DNA from: Liolophura sinensis
Taxonomy: Eukaryota > Mollusca > Polyplacophora > Chitonida > Chitonidae
NCBI RefSeq assembly: GCF_032854445.1
Contig: NW_027018259.1
Span: forward strand, 1 to 50,416
Direction: 5' to 3'
Length of the DNA stretch: 50,416 nt
Shown piece after piece: positions 36,334 through 50,090 of this stretch. Position 1 is the stretch's first letter; each line of letters opens with the position of its first letter. A model generated the notes under the pieces. It had not been told where the DNA came from. It ran no database searches and saw only the letters and a program-made list of their open reading frames with translations. Both the position numbers and the translations under genes were made by a program.

Positions 36334-39300
36334 CAAATCTTTGGGCCAAGCCCATTTAACTCACCCAGCAAATGTCTTACTTCTAAGTCGAAGACAAACT
36401 CAATGTCTTTATCTACATGTAGAAAAACCACACCATTTGTATATAAAAAAAACACAAGGTACTTGATACAGTCCGCTGTAAAAAAAGTACAATTGAACAC
36501 TGACCCACATCAATAAGGTGCCAAAAGATGCGCAATTGGGCCAGGCATCTCCAGCTGTTGAAAAATTGCAAATTTCCTTGGTTTCCATGGAGTAAGAGCC
36601 GTTGCTGGGCACGTGATCTTGACATCAATGATTATTCATTTGTGGCTACAGCCAAAAGTATTAATCGGAGAGCAACGCGGTTTGCACCATTCGATTTCTC
36701 GTCAAAAAATACGTCGGATTAGCCTCTTACCAGCAGCATTGGAACAGTTTTTCTACTTTTGGATTTTTGCCTGGTCTTTTTGCGAATTGAAATCGGCTAC
36801 ATTAACTATGTACAATCGCGACTGGTCATTACTATATTCAACTTTTCATTATAAGTTATGTGCCCTTCGGTAGCCCAGACGACGTCAAATCTTTGTACCA
36901 AGCCCATTTAACTCACCCAGCAGTTGTCTTACTTCTAAGTTGAAGACAAACTCAATGTCTTTATCTACATGTAGAAAAACCACACCATTTGTATATAAAA
37001 AAAACACAAGGTACTTGATACAGTCCGCTGTAAAAAGTACAATTGAACACTGACCCACATCAATAAGGTGCCAAAAGATGCGCAATTGGGCCAGGCATCT
37101 CCAGCTGTTGAAAAATTGCAAATTTCCTTGGTTTCCATGGAGTAAGAGCCGTTGCTGGGCACGTGATCTTGACATCAATGATTATTCATTTGTGGCTACA
37201 GCCAAAAGTATTAATCGGAGAGCAACTCGGTTTGCACCAATAGATTTCTCTTCAAAAAATACGTCGGATTAGCCTCTTACCAGCAGCATTGGAACAGTTT
37301 TTCCACTTTTGGATTTTTGCCTGGTCTTTTTGCTAATTGAAATGGGCTACATTAACTATGTACAATCGCGACTGGTCATTACTATATTCAACTTTTCATT
37401 ATAAGTTATGTGCCCTTCGGTAGCCCAGACGACGTCAAATCTTTGGGCCAAGCCCATTTAACTCACCCAGCAAATGTCTTACTTCTAAGTCGAAGACAAA
37501 CTCAATGTCTTTATCTACATGTAGAAAAACCACACCATTTGTATATAAAAAAAAACACAAGGTACTTGATACAGTCCGCTGTAAAAAGTACAATTGAACA
37601 CTGACCCACATCAATAAGGTGCCAAAAGATGCGCAATTGGGCCAGGCATCTCCAGCTGTTGAAAAATTGCAAATTTCCTTGGTTTCCATGGAGTAAGAGC
37701 CGTTGCTGGGCACGTGATCTTGACATCAATGATTATTCATTTGTGGCTACAGCCAAAAGTATTAATCGGAGAGCAACTCGGTTTGCACCATTCGATTTCT
37801 CTTCAAAAAATACGTCGGATTAGCCTCTTACCAGCAGCATTGGAACAGTTTTTCCACTTTTGGATTTTTGCCTGGTCTTTTTGCTAATTGAAATCGGCTA
37901 CATTAACTATGTACAATCGCGACTGGTCATTACTATATTCAACTTTTCATTATAAGTTATGTGCCCTTCGGTAGCCCAGACGACGTCAAATCTTTGGGCC
38001 AAGCCCATTTAACTCACCCAGCAAATGTCTTACTTCTAAGTCGAAGACAAACTCAATGTCTTTATCTACATGTAGAAAAACCACACCATTTGTATATAAA
38101 AAAAACACAAGGTACTTGATACAGTCCGCTGTAAAAAGTACAATTGAACACTGACCCACATCAATAAGGTGCCAAAAGATGCGCAATTGGGCCAGGCATC
38201 TCCAGCTGTTGAAAAATTGCAAATTTCCTTGGTTTCCATGGAGTAAGAGCCGTTGCTGGGCACGTGATCTTGACATCAATGATTATTCATTTGTGGCTAC
38301 AGCCAAAAGTATTGGTCGGAGAGCAACGCGGTTTGCACCATTCGATTTCTCGTCAAAAAATACGTCGGATTAGCCTCTTACCAGCAGCATTGGAACAGTT
38401 TTTCCACTTTTGGATTTTTGCCTGGTCTTTTTGCGAATTGAATTCGGCTACATTAACTATGTACAATCGCGACTGGTCATTACTATATTCAACTTTTCAT
38501 TATAAGTTATGTGCCCTTCGGTAGCCCAGACGACGTCAAATCTTTGGGCCAAGCCCATTTAACTCACCCAGCAAATGTCTTACTTCTAAGTCGAAGACAA
38601 ACTCAATGTCTTTATCTACATGTAGAAAAACCACACCATTTGTATATAAAAAAAACACAAGGTACATGATACAGTCCGCTGTAAAAAAGTACAATTGAAC
38701 ACTGACCCACATCAATAAGGTGCCAAAAGATGCGCAATTGGGCCAGGCATCTCCAGCTGTTGAAAAATTGCAAATTTCCTTGGTTTCCATGGAGTAAGAG
38801 CCGTTGCTGGGCACGTGATCTTGACATCAATGATTATTCATTTGTGGCTACAGCCAAAAGTATTAATCGGAGAGCAACGCGGTTTGCACCATTCGATTTC
38901 TCGTCAAAAAATACGTCGGATTAGCCTCTTACCAACAGCATTGGAACAGTTTTTCCACTTTTGGATTTTTGCCTGGTCTTTTTGCTAATTGAAATCGGCT
39001 ACATTAACTATGTACAATCGCGACTGGTCATTACTATATTCAACTTTTCATTATAAGTTATGTGCCCTTCGGTAGCCCAGACGACGTCAAATCTTTGGGC
39101 CAAGCCCATTTAACTCACCCAGCAAATGTCTTACTTCTAAGTCGAAGACAAACTCAATGTCTTTATCTACATGTAGAAAAACCACACCATTTGTATATAA
39201 AAAAAACACAAGGTACTTGATACAGTCCGCTGTAAAAAAGTACAATTGAACACTGACCCACATCAATAAGGTGCCAAAAGATGCGCAATTGGGCCGGACA

Positions 39301-40739
39301 TCTCCAGCTGTTGAAAAATTGCAAATTTCCTTGGTTTCCATGGAGTAAGAGCCGTTGCTGGGCACGTGATCTTGACATCAATGATTATTCATTTGTGGCT
39401 ACAGCCAAAAGTATTAATCGGAGAGCAACGCGGTTTGCACCATTCGATTTCTCGTCAAAAAATACGTCGGATTAGCCTCTTACCAGCAGCATTGGAACAG
39501 TTTTTCTACTTTTGGATTTTTGCCTGGTCTTTTTGCGAATTGAAATCGGCTACATTAACTATGTACAATCGCGACTGGTCATTACTATATTCAACTTTTC
39601 ATTATAAGTTATGTGCCCTTCGGTAGCCCAGACGACGTCAAATCTTTGGGCCAAGCCCATTTAACTCACCCAGCAGTTGTCTTACTTCTAAGTTGAAGAC
39701 AAACTCAATGTCTTTATCTACATGTAGAAAAACCACACCATTTGTATATAAAAAAAACACAACGTACTTGATACAGTCCGCTGTAAAAAGTACAATTGAA
39801 CACTGACCCACATCAATAAGGTGCCAAAAGATGCGCAATTGGGCCAGGCATCTCCAGCTGTTGAAAAATTGCAAATTTCCTTGGTTTCCATGGAGTAAGA
39901 GCCGTTGCTGGGCACGTGATCTTGACATCAATGATTATTCATTTGTGGCTACAGCCAAAAGTATTGGTCGGAGAGCAACGCGGTTTGCACCATTCGATTT
40001 CTCGTCAAAAAATACGTCGGATTAGCCTCTTATTAGCAGCATTGGAACACTTTTTCCACTTTTGGATTTTTGCCTGGTCTTTTTGCTAATTGAAATCGGC
40101 TACATTAACTATGTACAATCGCGACTGGTCATTACTATATTCAACTTTTCATTATAACTTATGTGCCCTTCGGTAGCCCAGACGACGTCAAATCTTTGGG
40201 CCAAGCCCATTTAACTCACCCAGCAAATGTCTTACTTCTAAGTCGAAGACAAACTCAATGTCTTTATCTACATGTAGAAAAACCACACCATTTGTATATA
40301 AAAAAAACACAAGGTACATGATACAGTCCGCTGTAAAAAAGTACAATTGAACACTGACCCACATCAATAAGGTGCCAAAAGATGCGCAATTGGGCCAGGC
40401 ATCTCCAGCTGTTGAAAAATTGCAAATTTCCTTGGTTTCCATGGAGTAAGAGCCGTTGCTGGGCACGTGATCTTGACATCAATGATTATTCATTTGTGGC
40501 TACAGCCAAAAGTATTAATCGGAGAGCAACGCGGTTTGCACCATTCGATTTCTCGTCAAAAAATACGTCGGATTAGCCTCTTACCAACAGCATTGGAACA
40601 GTTTTTCCACTTTTGGATTTTTGCCTGGTCTTTTTGCTAATTGAAATCGGCTACATTAACTATGTACAATCGCGACTGGTCATTACTATATTCAACTTTT
40701 CATTATAAGTTATTTGCACTTCGGTAGCCCAGACGACGT
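36334..40739. repeat. Eight-monomer higher-order unit, first copy (copies 67-74)
   Basis: Starts are 36334, 36886, 37436, 37987, 38537, 39088, 39639 and 40189, for 4406 bp. Ordered markers: A7 before GTAC (67); GTACCAAG with GCAGTTG (68); AACTCGG with CTCTTC (69); GGTCGG with GCGAATTGAATTCGG (70); ACATGAT with CCAACAGC (71); GGGCCGGACATC (72); AAGTTGAAG with TTATTAGCAGC and GGAACACT (73); ACATGAT with CCAACAGC (74). The next unit begins at 40740 with the marker of copy 67. Confidence 0.75.
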
Positions 40740-42391
40740 CAAATCTTTGGGCCAAGCCCATTTAACTCACCCAGCAAATGTCTTACTTCTAAGTCGAAGA
40801 CAAACTCAATGTCTTTATCTACATGTAGAAAAACCACACCATTTGTATATAAAAAAAACACAAGGTACTTGATACAGTCCGCTGTAAAAAAAGTACAATT
40901 GAACACTGACCCACATCAATAAGGTGCCAAAAGATGCGCAATTGGGCCAGGCATCTCCAGCTGTTGAAAAATTGCAAATTTCCTTGGTTTCCATGGAGTA
41001 AGAGCCGTTGCTGGGCACGTGATCTTGACATCAATGATTATTCATTTGTGGCTACAGCCAAAAGTATTAATCGGAGAGCAACGCGGTTTGCACCATTCGA
41101 TTTCTCGTCAAAAAATACGTCGGATTAGCCTCTTACCAGCAGCATTGGAACAGTTTTTCTACTTTTGGATTTTTGCCTGGTCTTTTTGCGAATTGAAATC
41201 GGCTACATTAACTATGTACAATCGCGACTGGTCATTACTATATTCAACTTTTCATTATAAGTTATGTGCCCTTCGGTAGCCCAGACGACGTCAAATCTTT
41301 GTACCAAGCCCATTTAACTCACCCAGCAGTTGTCTTACTTCTAAGTCGAAGACAAACTCAATGTCTTTATCTACATGTAGAAAAACCACACCATTTGTAT
41401 ATAAAAAAAACACAAGGTACTTGATACAGTCCGCTGTAAAAAGTACAATTGAACACTGACCCACATCAATAAGGTGCCAAAAGATGCGCAATTGGGCCAG
41501 GCATCTCCAGCTGTTGAAAAATTGCAAATTTCCTTGGTTTCCATGGAGTAAGAGCCGTTGCTGGGCACGTGATCTTGACATCAATGATTATTCATTTGTG
41601 GCTACAGCCAAAAGTATTAATCGGAGAGCAACTCGGTTTGCACTATTCGATTTCTCTTCAAAAAATACGTCGGATTAGCCTCTTACCAGCAGCATTGGAA
41701 CAGTTTTTCCACTTTTGGATTTTTGCCTGGTCTTTTTGCTAATTGAAATGGGCTACATTAACTATGTACAATCGCGACTGGTCATTACTATATTCAACTT
41801 TTCATTATAAGTTATGTGCCCTTCGGTAGCCCAGACGACGTCAAATCTTTGGGCCAAGCCCATTTAACTCACCCAGCAAATGTCTTACTTCTAAGTCGAA
41901 GACAAACTCAATGTCTTTATCTACATGTAGAAAAACCACACCATTTGTATATAAAAAAAACACAAGGTACTTGATACAGTCCGCTGTAAAAAGTACAATT
42001 GAACACTGACCCACATCAATAAGGTGCCAAAAGATGCGCAATTGGGCCAGGCATCTCCAGCTGTTGAAAAATTGCAAATTTCCTTGGTTTCCATGGAGTA
42101 AGAGCCGTTGCTGGGCACGTGATCTTGACATCAATGATTATTCATTTGTGGCTACAGCCAAAAGTATTAATCGGAGAGCAACTCGGTTTGCACCATTCGA
42201 TTTCTCTTCAAAAAATACGTCGGATTAGCCTCTTACCAGCAGCATTGGAACAGTTTTTCCACTTTTGGATTTTTGCCTGGTCTTTTTGCTAATTGAAATC
42301 GGCTACATTAACTATGTACAATCGCGACTGGTCATTACTATATTCAACTTTTCATTATAAGTTATGTGCCCTTCGGTAGCCCAGACGACGT
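40740..42391. repeat. Three-monomer duplication, first copy (copies 75-77)
   Basis: This 1652-bp unit (552, 550 and 550 bp) resembles copies 67-69 and is followed directly by another copy of itself. Markers are A7 before GTAC, then GTACCAAG with GCAGTTG, then AACTCGG with CTCTTC. Private changes are TCGAAG kept in copy 76, where the related copies have TTGAAG, and GCACTATTCG near 41641. Confidence 0.8.
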
Positions 42392-44043
42392 CAAATCTTT
42401 GGGCCAAGCCCATTTAACTCACCCAGCAAATGTCTTACTTCTAATTCGAAGACAAACTCAATGTCTTTATCTACATGTAGAAAAACCACACCATTTGTAT
42501 ATAAAAAAAACACAAGGTACTTGATACAGTCCGCTGTAAAAAAAGTACAATTGAACACTGACCCACATCAATAAGGTGCCAAAAGATGCGCAATTGGGCC
42601 AGGCATCTCCAGCTGTTGAAAAATTGCAAATTTCCTTGGTTTCCATGGAGTAAGAGCCGTTGCTGGGCACGTGATCTTGACATCAATGATTATTCATTTG
42701 TGGCTACAGCCAAAAGTATTAATCGGAGAGCAACGCGGTTTGCACCATTCGATTTCTCGTCAAAAAATACGTCGGATTAGCCTCTTACCAGCAGCATTGG
42801 AACAGTTTTTCTACTTTTGGATTTTTGCCTGGTCTTTTTGCGAATTGAAATCGGCTACATTAACTATGTACAATCGCGACTGGTCATTACTATATTCAAC
42901 TTTTCATTATAAGTTATGTGCCCTTCGGTAGCCCAGACGACGTCAAATCTTTGTACCAAGCCCATTTAACTCACCCAGCAGTTGTCTTACTTCTAAGTTG
43001 AAGACAAACTCAATGTCTTTATCTACATGTAGAAAAACCACACCATTTGTATATAAAAAAAACACAAGGTACTTGATACAGTCCGCTGTAAAAAGTACAA
43101 TTGAACACTGACCCACATCAATAAGGTGCCAAAAGATGCGCAATTGGGCCAGGCATCTCCAGCTGTTGAAAAATTGCAAATTTCCTTGGTTTCCATGGAG
43201 TAAGAGCCGTTGCTGGGCACGTGATCTTGACATCAATGATTATTCATTTGTGGCTACAGCCAAAAGTATTAATCGGAGAGCAACTCGGTTTGCACCATTC
43301 GATTTCTCTTCAAAAAATACGTCGGATTAGCCTCTTACCAGCAGCATTGGAACAGTTTTTCCACTTTTGGATTTTTGCCTGGTCTTTTTGCTAATTGAAA
43401 TCGGCTACATTAACTATGTACAATCGCGACTGGTCATTACTATATTCAACTTTTCATTATAAGTTATGTGCCCTTCGGTAGCCCAGACGACGTCAAATCT
43501 TTGGGCCAAGCCCATTTAACTCACCCAGCAAATGTCTTACTTCTAAGTCGAAGACAAACTCAATGTCTTTATCTACATGTAGAAAAACCACACCATTTGT
43601 ATATAAAAAAAACACAAGGTACTTGATACAGTCCCCTGTAAAAAGTACAATTGAACACTGACCCACATCAATAAGGTGCCAAAAGATGCGCAATTGGGCC
43701 AGGCATCTCCAGCTGTTGAAAAATTGCAAATTTCCTTGGTTTCCATGGAGTAAGAGCCGTTGCTGGGCACGTGATCTTGACATCAATGATTATTCATTTG
43801 TGGCTACAGCCAAAAGTATTAATCGGAGAGCAACTCGGTTTGCACCATTCGATTTCTCTTCAAAAAATACGTCGGATTAGCCTCTTACCAGCAGCATTGG
43901 AACAGTTTTTCCACTTTTGGATTTTTGCCTGGTCTTTTTGCTAATTGAAATGGGCTACATTAACTATGTACAATCGCGACTGGTCATTACTATATTCAAC
44001 TTTTCATTATAAGTTATGTGCCCTTCGGTAGCCCAGACGACGT
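42392..44043. repeat. Three-monomer duplication, second copy (copies 78-80)
   Basis: This has the same 1652-bp length and marker order as the preceding unit. I see about six differences: TAATTCGAAG at 42443, TTGAAG in copy 79, CACCATTC against CACTATTC, GTCCCCTG at 43632, and the ATCGGC/ATGGGC choice in two monomers. It sits as an extra insertion inside the second copy of the eight-monomer unit. Confidence 0.8.
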
Positions 44044-46245
44044 CAAATCTTTGGGCCAAGCCCATTTAACTCACCCAGCAAATGTCTTACTTCTAAGTCG
44101 AAGACAAACTCAATGTCTTTATCTACATGTAGAAAAACCACACCATTTGTATATAAAAAAAACACAAGGTACTTGATACAGTCCGCTGTAAAAAGTACAA
44201 TTGAACACTGACCCACATCAATAAGGTGCCAAAAGATGCGCAATTGGGCCAGGCATCTCCAGCTGTTGAAAAATTGCAAATTTCCTTGGTTTCCATGGAG
44301 TAAGAGCCGTTGCTGGGCACGTGATCTTGACATCAATGATTATTCATTTGTGGCTACAGCCAAAAGTATTGGTCGGAGAGCAACGCGGTTTGCACCATTC
44401 GATTTCTCGTCAAAAAATACGTCGGATTAGCCTCTTACCAGCAGCATTGGAACAGTTTTTCCACTTTTGGATTTTTGCCTGGTCTTTTTGCGAATTGAAA
44501 TCGGCTACATTAACTATGTACAATCGCGACTGGTCATTACTATATTCAACTTTTCATTATAAGTTATGTGCCCTTCGGTAGCCCAGACGACGTCAAATCT
44601 TTGGGCCAAGCCCATTTAACTCACCCAGCAAATGTCTTACTTCTAAGTCGAAGACAAACTCAATGTCTTTATCTACATGTAGAAAAACCACACCATTTGT
44701 ATATAAAAAAAACACAAGGTACATGATACAGTCCGCTGTAAAAAAGTACAATTGAACACTGACCCACATCAATAAGGTGCCAAAAGATGCGCAATTGGGC
44801 CAGGCATCTCCAGCTGTTGAAAAATTGCAAATTTCCTTGGTTTCCATGGAGTAAGAGCCGTTGCTGGGCACGTGATCTTGACATCAATGATTATTCATTT
44901 GTGGCTACAGCCAAAAGTATTAATCGGAGAGCAACGCGGTTTGCACCATTCGATTTCTCTTCAAAAAATACGTCGGATTAGCCTCTTACCAACAGCATTG
45001 GAACAGTTTTTCCACTTTTGAATTTTTGCCTGGTCTTTTTGCTAATTGAAATCGGCTACATTAACTATGTACAATCGCGACTGGTCATTACTATATTCAA
45101 CTTTTCATTATAAGTTATGTGCCCTTCGGTAGCCCAGACGACGTCAAATCTTTGGGCCAAGCCCATTTAACTCACCCAGCAAATGTCTTACTTCTAAGTC
45201 GAAGACAAACTCAATGTCTTTATCTACATGTAGAAAAACCACACCATTTGTATATAAAAAAAACACAAGGTACTTGATACAGTCCGCTGTAAAAAAGTAC
45301 AATTGAACACTGACCCACATCAATCAGGTGCCAAAAGATGCGCAATTGGGCCGGACATCTCCAGCTGTTGAAAAATTGCAAATTTCCTTGGTTTCCATGG
45401 AGTAAGAGCCGTTGCTGGGCACGTGATCTTGACATCAATGATTATTCATTTGTGGCTACAGCCAAAAGTATTAATCGGAGAGCAACGCGGTTTGCACCAT
45501 TCGATTTCTCGTCAAAAAATACGTCGGATTAGCCTCTTACCAGCAGCATTGGAACAGTTTTTCTACTTTTGGATTTTTGCCTGGTCTTTTTGCGAATTGA
45601 AATCGGCTACATTAACTATGTACAATCGCGACTGGTCATTACTATATTCAACTTTTCATTATAAGTTATGTGCCCTTCGGTAGCCCAGACGACGTCAAAT
45701 CTTTGGGCCAAGCCCATTTAACTCACCCAGCAGTTGTCTTACTTCTAAGTTGAAGACAAACTCAATGTCTTTATCTACATGTAGAAAAACCACACCATTT
45801 GTATATAAAAAAAACACAAGGTACTTGATACAGTCCGCTGTAAAAAGTACAATTGAACACTGACCCACATCAATAAGGTGCCAAAAGATGCGCAATTGGG
45901 CCAGGCATCTCCAGCTGTTGAAAAATTGCAAATTTCCTTGGTTTCCATGGAGTAAGAGCCGTTGCTGGGCACGTGATCTTGACATCAATGATTATTCATT
46001 TGTGGCTACAGCCAAAAGTATTGGTCGGAGAGCAACGCGGTTTGCACCATTCGATTTCTCGTCAAAAAATACGTCGGATTAGCCTCTTATTAGCAACATT
46101 GGAACACTTTTTCCACTTTTGGATTTTTGCCTGGTCTTTTTGCGAATTGAAATCGGCTACATTAACTATGTACAATCGCGACTGGTCATTACTATATTCA
46201 ACTTTTCATTATAAGTTATGTGCCCTTCGGTAGCCCAGACGACGT
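42392..46245. repeat. Seven-monomer match to 36334-40188 (copies 78-84)
   Basis: Copies 78-84 (3854 bp) match copies 67-73 (3855 bp) monomer by monomer, displaced by 6058 bp or 11 monomers. By eye I find about a dozen differences, so identity is near 99.7%. Shared rare markers include GTACCAAG, GGGCCGGACATC and TTATTAGCA with GGAACACT. Differences include CAATCAGG at 45322, TAGCAACATTGG at 46091, GAATTTTTG at 45020 and the A9/A8 run. Confidence 0.8.
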
Positions 46246-49200
46246 CAAATCTTTGGGCCAAGCCCATTTAACTCACCCAGCAAATGTCTTACTTCTAAGT
46301 CGAAGACAAACTCAATGTCTTTATCTACATGTAGAAAAACCACACCATTTGTATATAAAAAAAACACAAGGTACTTGATACAGTCCGCTGTAAAAAGTAC
46401 AATTGAACACTGACCCACATCAATAAGGTGCCAAAAGATGCGCAATTGGGCCAGGCATCTCCAGCTGTTGAAAAATTGCAAATTTCCTTGGTTTCCATGG
46501 AGTAAGAGCCGTTGCTGGGCACGTGATCTTGACATCAATGATTATTCATTTGTGGCTACAGCCAAAAGTATTAATCGGAGAGCAACTCGGTTTGCACCAT
46601 TCGATTTCTCTTCAAAAAATACGTCGGATTAGCCTCTTACCAGCAGCATTGGAACAGTTTTTCCACTTTTGGATTTGTGCCTGGTCTTTTTGCTATTGAA
46701 ATGGGCTACATTAACTATGTACAATCGCGACTGGTCATTACTATATTCAACTTTTCATTATAAGTTATGTGCCCTTCGGTAGCCCAGACGACGTCAAATC
46801 TTTGGGCCAAGCCCATTAACTCACCCAGCAAATGTCTTACTTCTAAGTCGAAGACAAACTCAATGTCTTTATCTACATGTAGAAAAACCACACCATTTGT
46901 ATATAAAAAAAACACAAGGTACATGATACAGTCCGCTGTAAAAAAGTACAATTGAACACTGACCCACATCAATAAGGTGCCAAAAGATGCGCAATTGGGC
47001 CAGGCATCTCCAGCTGTTGAAAAATTGCAAATTTCCTTGGTTTCCATGGAGTAAGAGCGTTGCTGGGCACGTGATCTTGACATCAATGATTATTCATTTG
47101 TGGCTACAGCCAAAAGTATTAATCGGAGAGCAACGCGGTTTGCACCATCGATTTCTCGTCAAAAAATACGTCGGATTAGCCTCTTACCAACAGCATTGGA
47201 ACAGTTTTTCACTTTGGATTTTGCCTGGTCTTTTTGCTAATTGAAATGGGCTACATTAACTATGTACAATCGCGACTGGTCATTACTATATTCAACTTTT
47301 CATTATAAGTTATGTGCCCTTCGGTAGCCCAGACGACGTCAAATCTTTGGGCCAAGCCCATTTAACTCACCAGCAAATGTCTTACTTCTAAGTCGAAGAC
47401 AAACTCAATGTCTTTATCTACATGTAGAAAAACCACACATTTGTATATAAAAAAAACACAAGGTACTTGATACAGTCCGCTGTAAAAAAGTACAATTGAA
47501 CACTGACCCACATCAATAAGGTGCCAAAAGATGCGCAATGGGCCGGACATCTCCAGCTGTTTGAAAAATTGCAAATTTCCTTGGTTTCCATGGAGTAAGA
47601 GCCGTTGCTGGGCACGTGATCTTGACATCAATGATTTATTCATTTGTGGCTACAGCCAAAAGTATTGGTCGGAGAGCAACGCGGTTTGCACCATTCGATT
47701 TCTCGTCAAAAAATACGTCGGATTAGCCTCTTACAGCAGCATTGGAACAGTTTTTCTACTTTTGGATTTTTGCCTGGTCTTTTTGCGAATTGAAATCGGC
47801 TACATTAACTATGTACAATCGCGACTGGTCATTACTATATTCAACTTTTCATTATAAGTTATGTGCCCTTCGGTAGCCCAGACGACGTCAAATCTTTGGG
47901 CCAAGCCCATTTAACTCACCCAGCAGTTGTCTTACTTCTAAGTTGAAGACAAACTCAATGTCTTTATCTACATGTAGAAAAACCACACATTTGTATATAA
48001 AAAAAACACAAGGTACTTGATACAGTCCGCTGTAAAAAGTACAATTGAACACTGACCCACATCAATAAGGTGCCAAAAGATGCGCAATTGGGGCCATGGC
48101 ATCTCCAGCTGTTGAAAAATTGCAAATTTCCTTGGTTTCCATGGAGTAAGAGCCGTTGCTGGGCACGTGATCTTGACATCAATGATTATTCATTTGTGGC
48201 TACAGCCAAAGTATTGGTCGGAGAGCAACGCGGTTTGCACCATTCGATTTCTCGTCAAAAAATACGTCGGATTAGCCTCTTATTAGCAGCATTGGAACAC
48301 TTTTTCCACTTTTGGATTTTTGCTGGTCTTTTTGCGAATTGAAAATCGGCTACATTAACTATGTACAATCGCGACTGGTCATTTACTATATTCAACTTTT
48401 CATTATAAGTTATGTGCCCTTCGGTAGCCCAGACGACGTCAAATCTTTGGGCCAAGCCCATTTAACTCACCCAGCAAATGTCTTACTTCTAAGTCGAAGA
48501 CAAACTCAATGTCTTTATCTACATGTAGAAAAACCACACCATTTGTATATAAAAAAAAACACAAGGTACTTGATACAGTCCCGCTGTAAAAAAGTACAAT
48601 TGAACACTGACCCACATCAATAAGGTGCCAAAAGATGCGCAATTGGGCCAGGCATCTCCAGCTGTTGAAAAATTGCAAATTTCCTTGGTTTCCATGGAGT
48701 AAGAGCCGTTGCTGGCACGTGATCTTGACATCAATGATTATTCAATTTGTGGCTACAGCCAAAAGTATTAATCGGAGAGCAACGCGGTTTGCACCATTCG
48801 ATTTCTCGTCAAAAACTACGTCGGATTAGCCTCTTACCAGCAGCATTGGAACAGTTTTTTCTACTTTTGGATTTTTGCTGGTCTTTTTGCGAATTGAAAT
48901 CGGCTACATTAACTATGTACAATCGCGACTGGTCATTACTATATTCAACTTTTCATTATAAGTTATGTGCCCTTCGGTAGCCCAGACGACGTCAAATCTT
49001 TGTACCAAGCCCATTTAACTCACCCAGCAGTTGTCTTACTTCTAAGTTGAAGACAAACTCAATGTCTTTATCTACATGTAGAAAAACCACACCATTTGTA
49101 TATAAAAAAAACACAAGGTACTTGATACAGTCCGCTGTAAAAAGTACAATTGAACACTGACCCACATCAATAAGGTGCCAAAAGATGCGCAATTGGGCCA

Positions 49201-50090
49201 GGCATCTCCAGCTGTTGAAAAATTGCAAATTTCCTTGGTTTCCATGGAGTAAGAGCCGTTGCTGGGCACGTGATCTTGACATCAATGATTATTCATTTGT
49301 GGCTACAGCCAACAGTATTGGTCGGAGAGCAACGCGGTTTGCACCATTCGATTTCTCGTCAAAAAATACGTCGGATTAGCCTCTTACCAGCAGCATTGGA
49401 ACAGTTTATCCACTTTGGATTTTTGCCTGGTCTTTTTGCGAATTGAAATCGGCTACATTAACTATGTACAATCGCGACTGGTCATTACTATATTCAACTT
49501 TTCATTATAAGTTATGTGCCCTTCGGTAGCCCAGACGACGTCAAATCTTTGGAGCAAGCCCATTTAACTCATCCAGCAGTTGTCTAACTTCTAAGTTGAA
49601 GAAAAACTCAATGTCTTATCTACATGTAGAAAAAACCACACCATTTGTATATAAAAAAAACACAAGGTACTTGATACAGTCCGCTGTAAAAAGTACAATT
49701 GAACACTGACCCACATCAATAAGGTGCCAAAAGATGCGCAATTGGGCCAGGCATCTCCAGCTGTTGAAAATTGCAAATTTCCTTGGTTTCCATGGAGTAA
49801 GAGCCGTTGCTGGGCACGTGATCTTGACATCAATGATTATTCATTTGTGGCTACAGCCAAAAGTATTGGTCGGAGAGCAGCGCGGTTTGCACCCATTCGA
49901 TTTCTCGTCAAAAATACGTCGGATTAGCTCTTACCAGCAGCATTGGAACAGTTTTTCCACTTTTGGATTTTTGCCTGGTCTTTTTGCGAATTGAAATCGG
50001 CTACATTAACTATGTACAATCGCGACTGGTCATTACTATATTCCAACTTTTCATTATAACTTATGTGCCCTTCGGTAGCCCAGACGACGT
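46246..50090. repeat. Right domain, terminal indel-rich tract (copies 85-91)
   Basis: Starts are 46246, 46795, 47340, 47889, 48440, 48993 and 49542, with lengths from 545 to 553 bp. Indels become frequent after about 46670 (GCTATTGAAATGGG, GCCCATTAAC, GAGCGTTGCTGG, CACCATCGATTTC, CACACATTTG, GGGGCCATGGC). Markers ACATGAT (86), CGGACATC (87), TTATTAGCAGC with GGAACACT (88), A6 with TTTCTAC (89) and GTACCAAG (90) follow the order of copies 71, 72, 73, 75 and 76. The eight-monomer pattern therefore continues, with losses. Confidence 0.65.
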
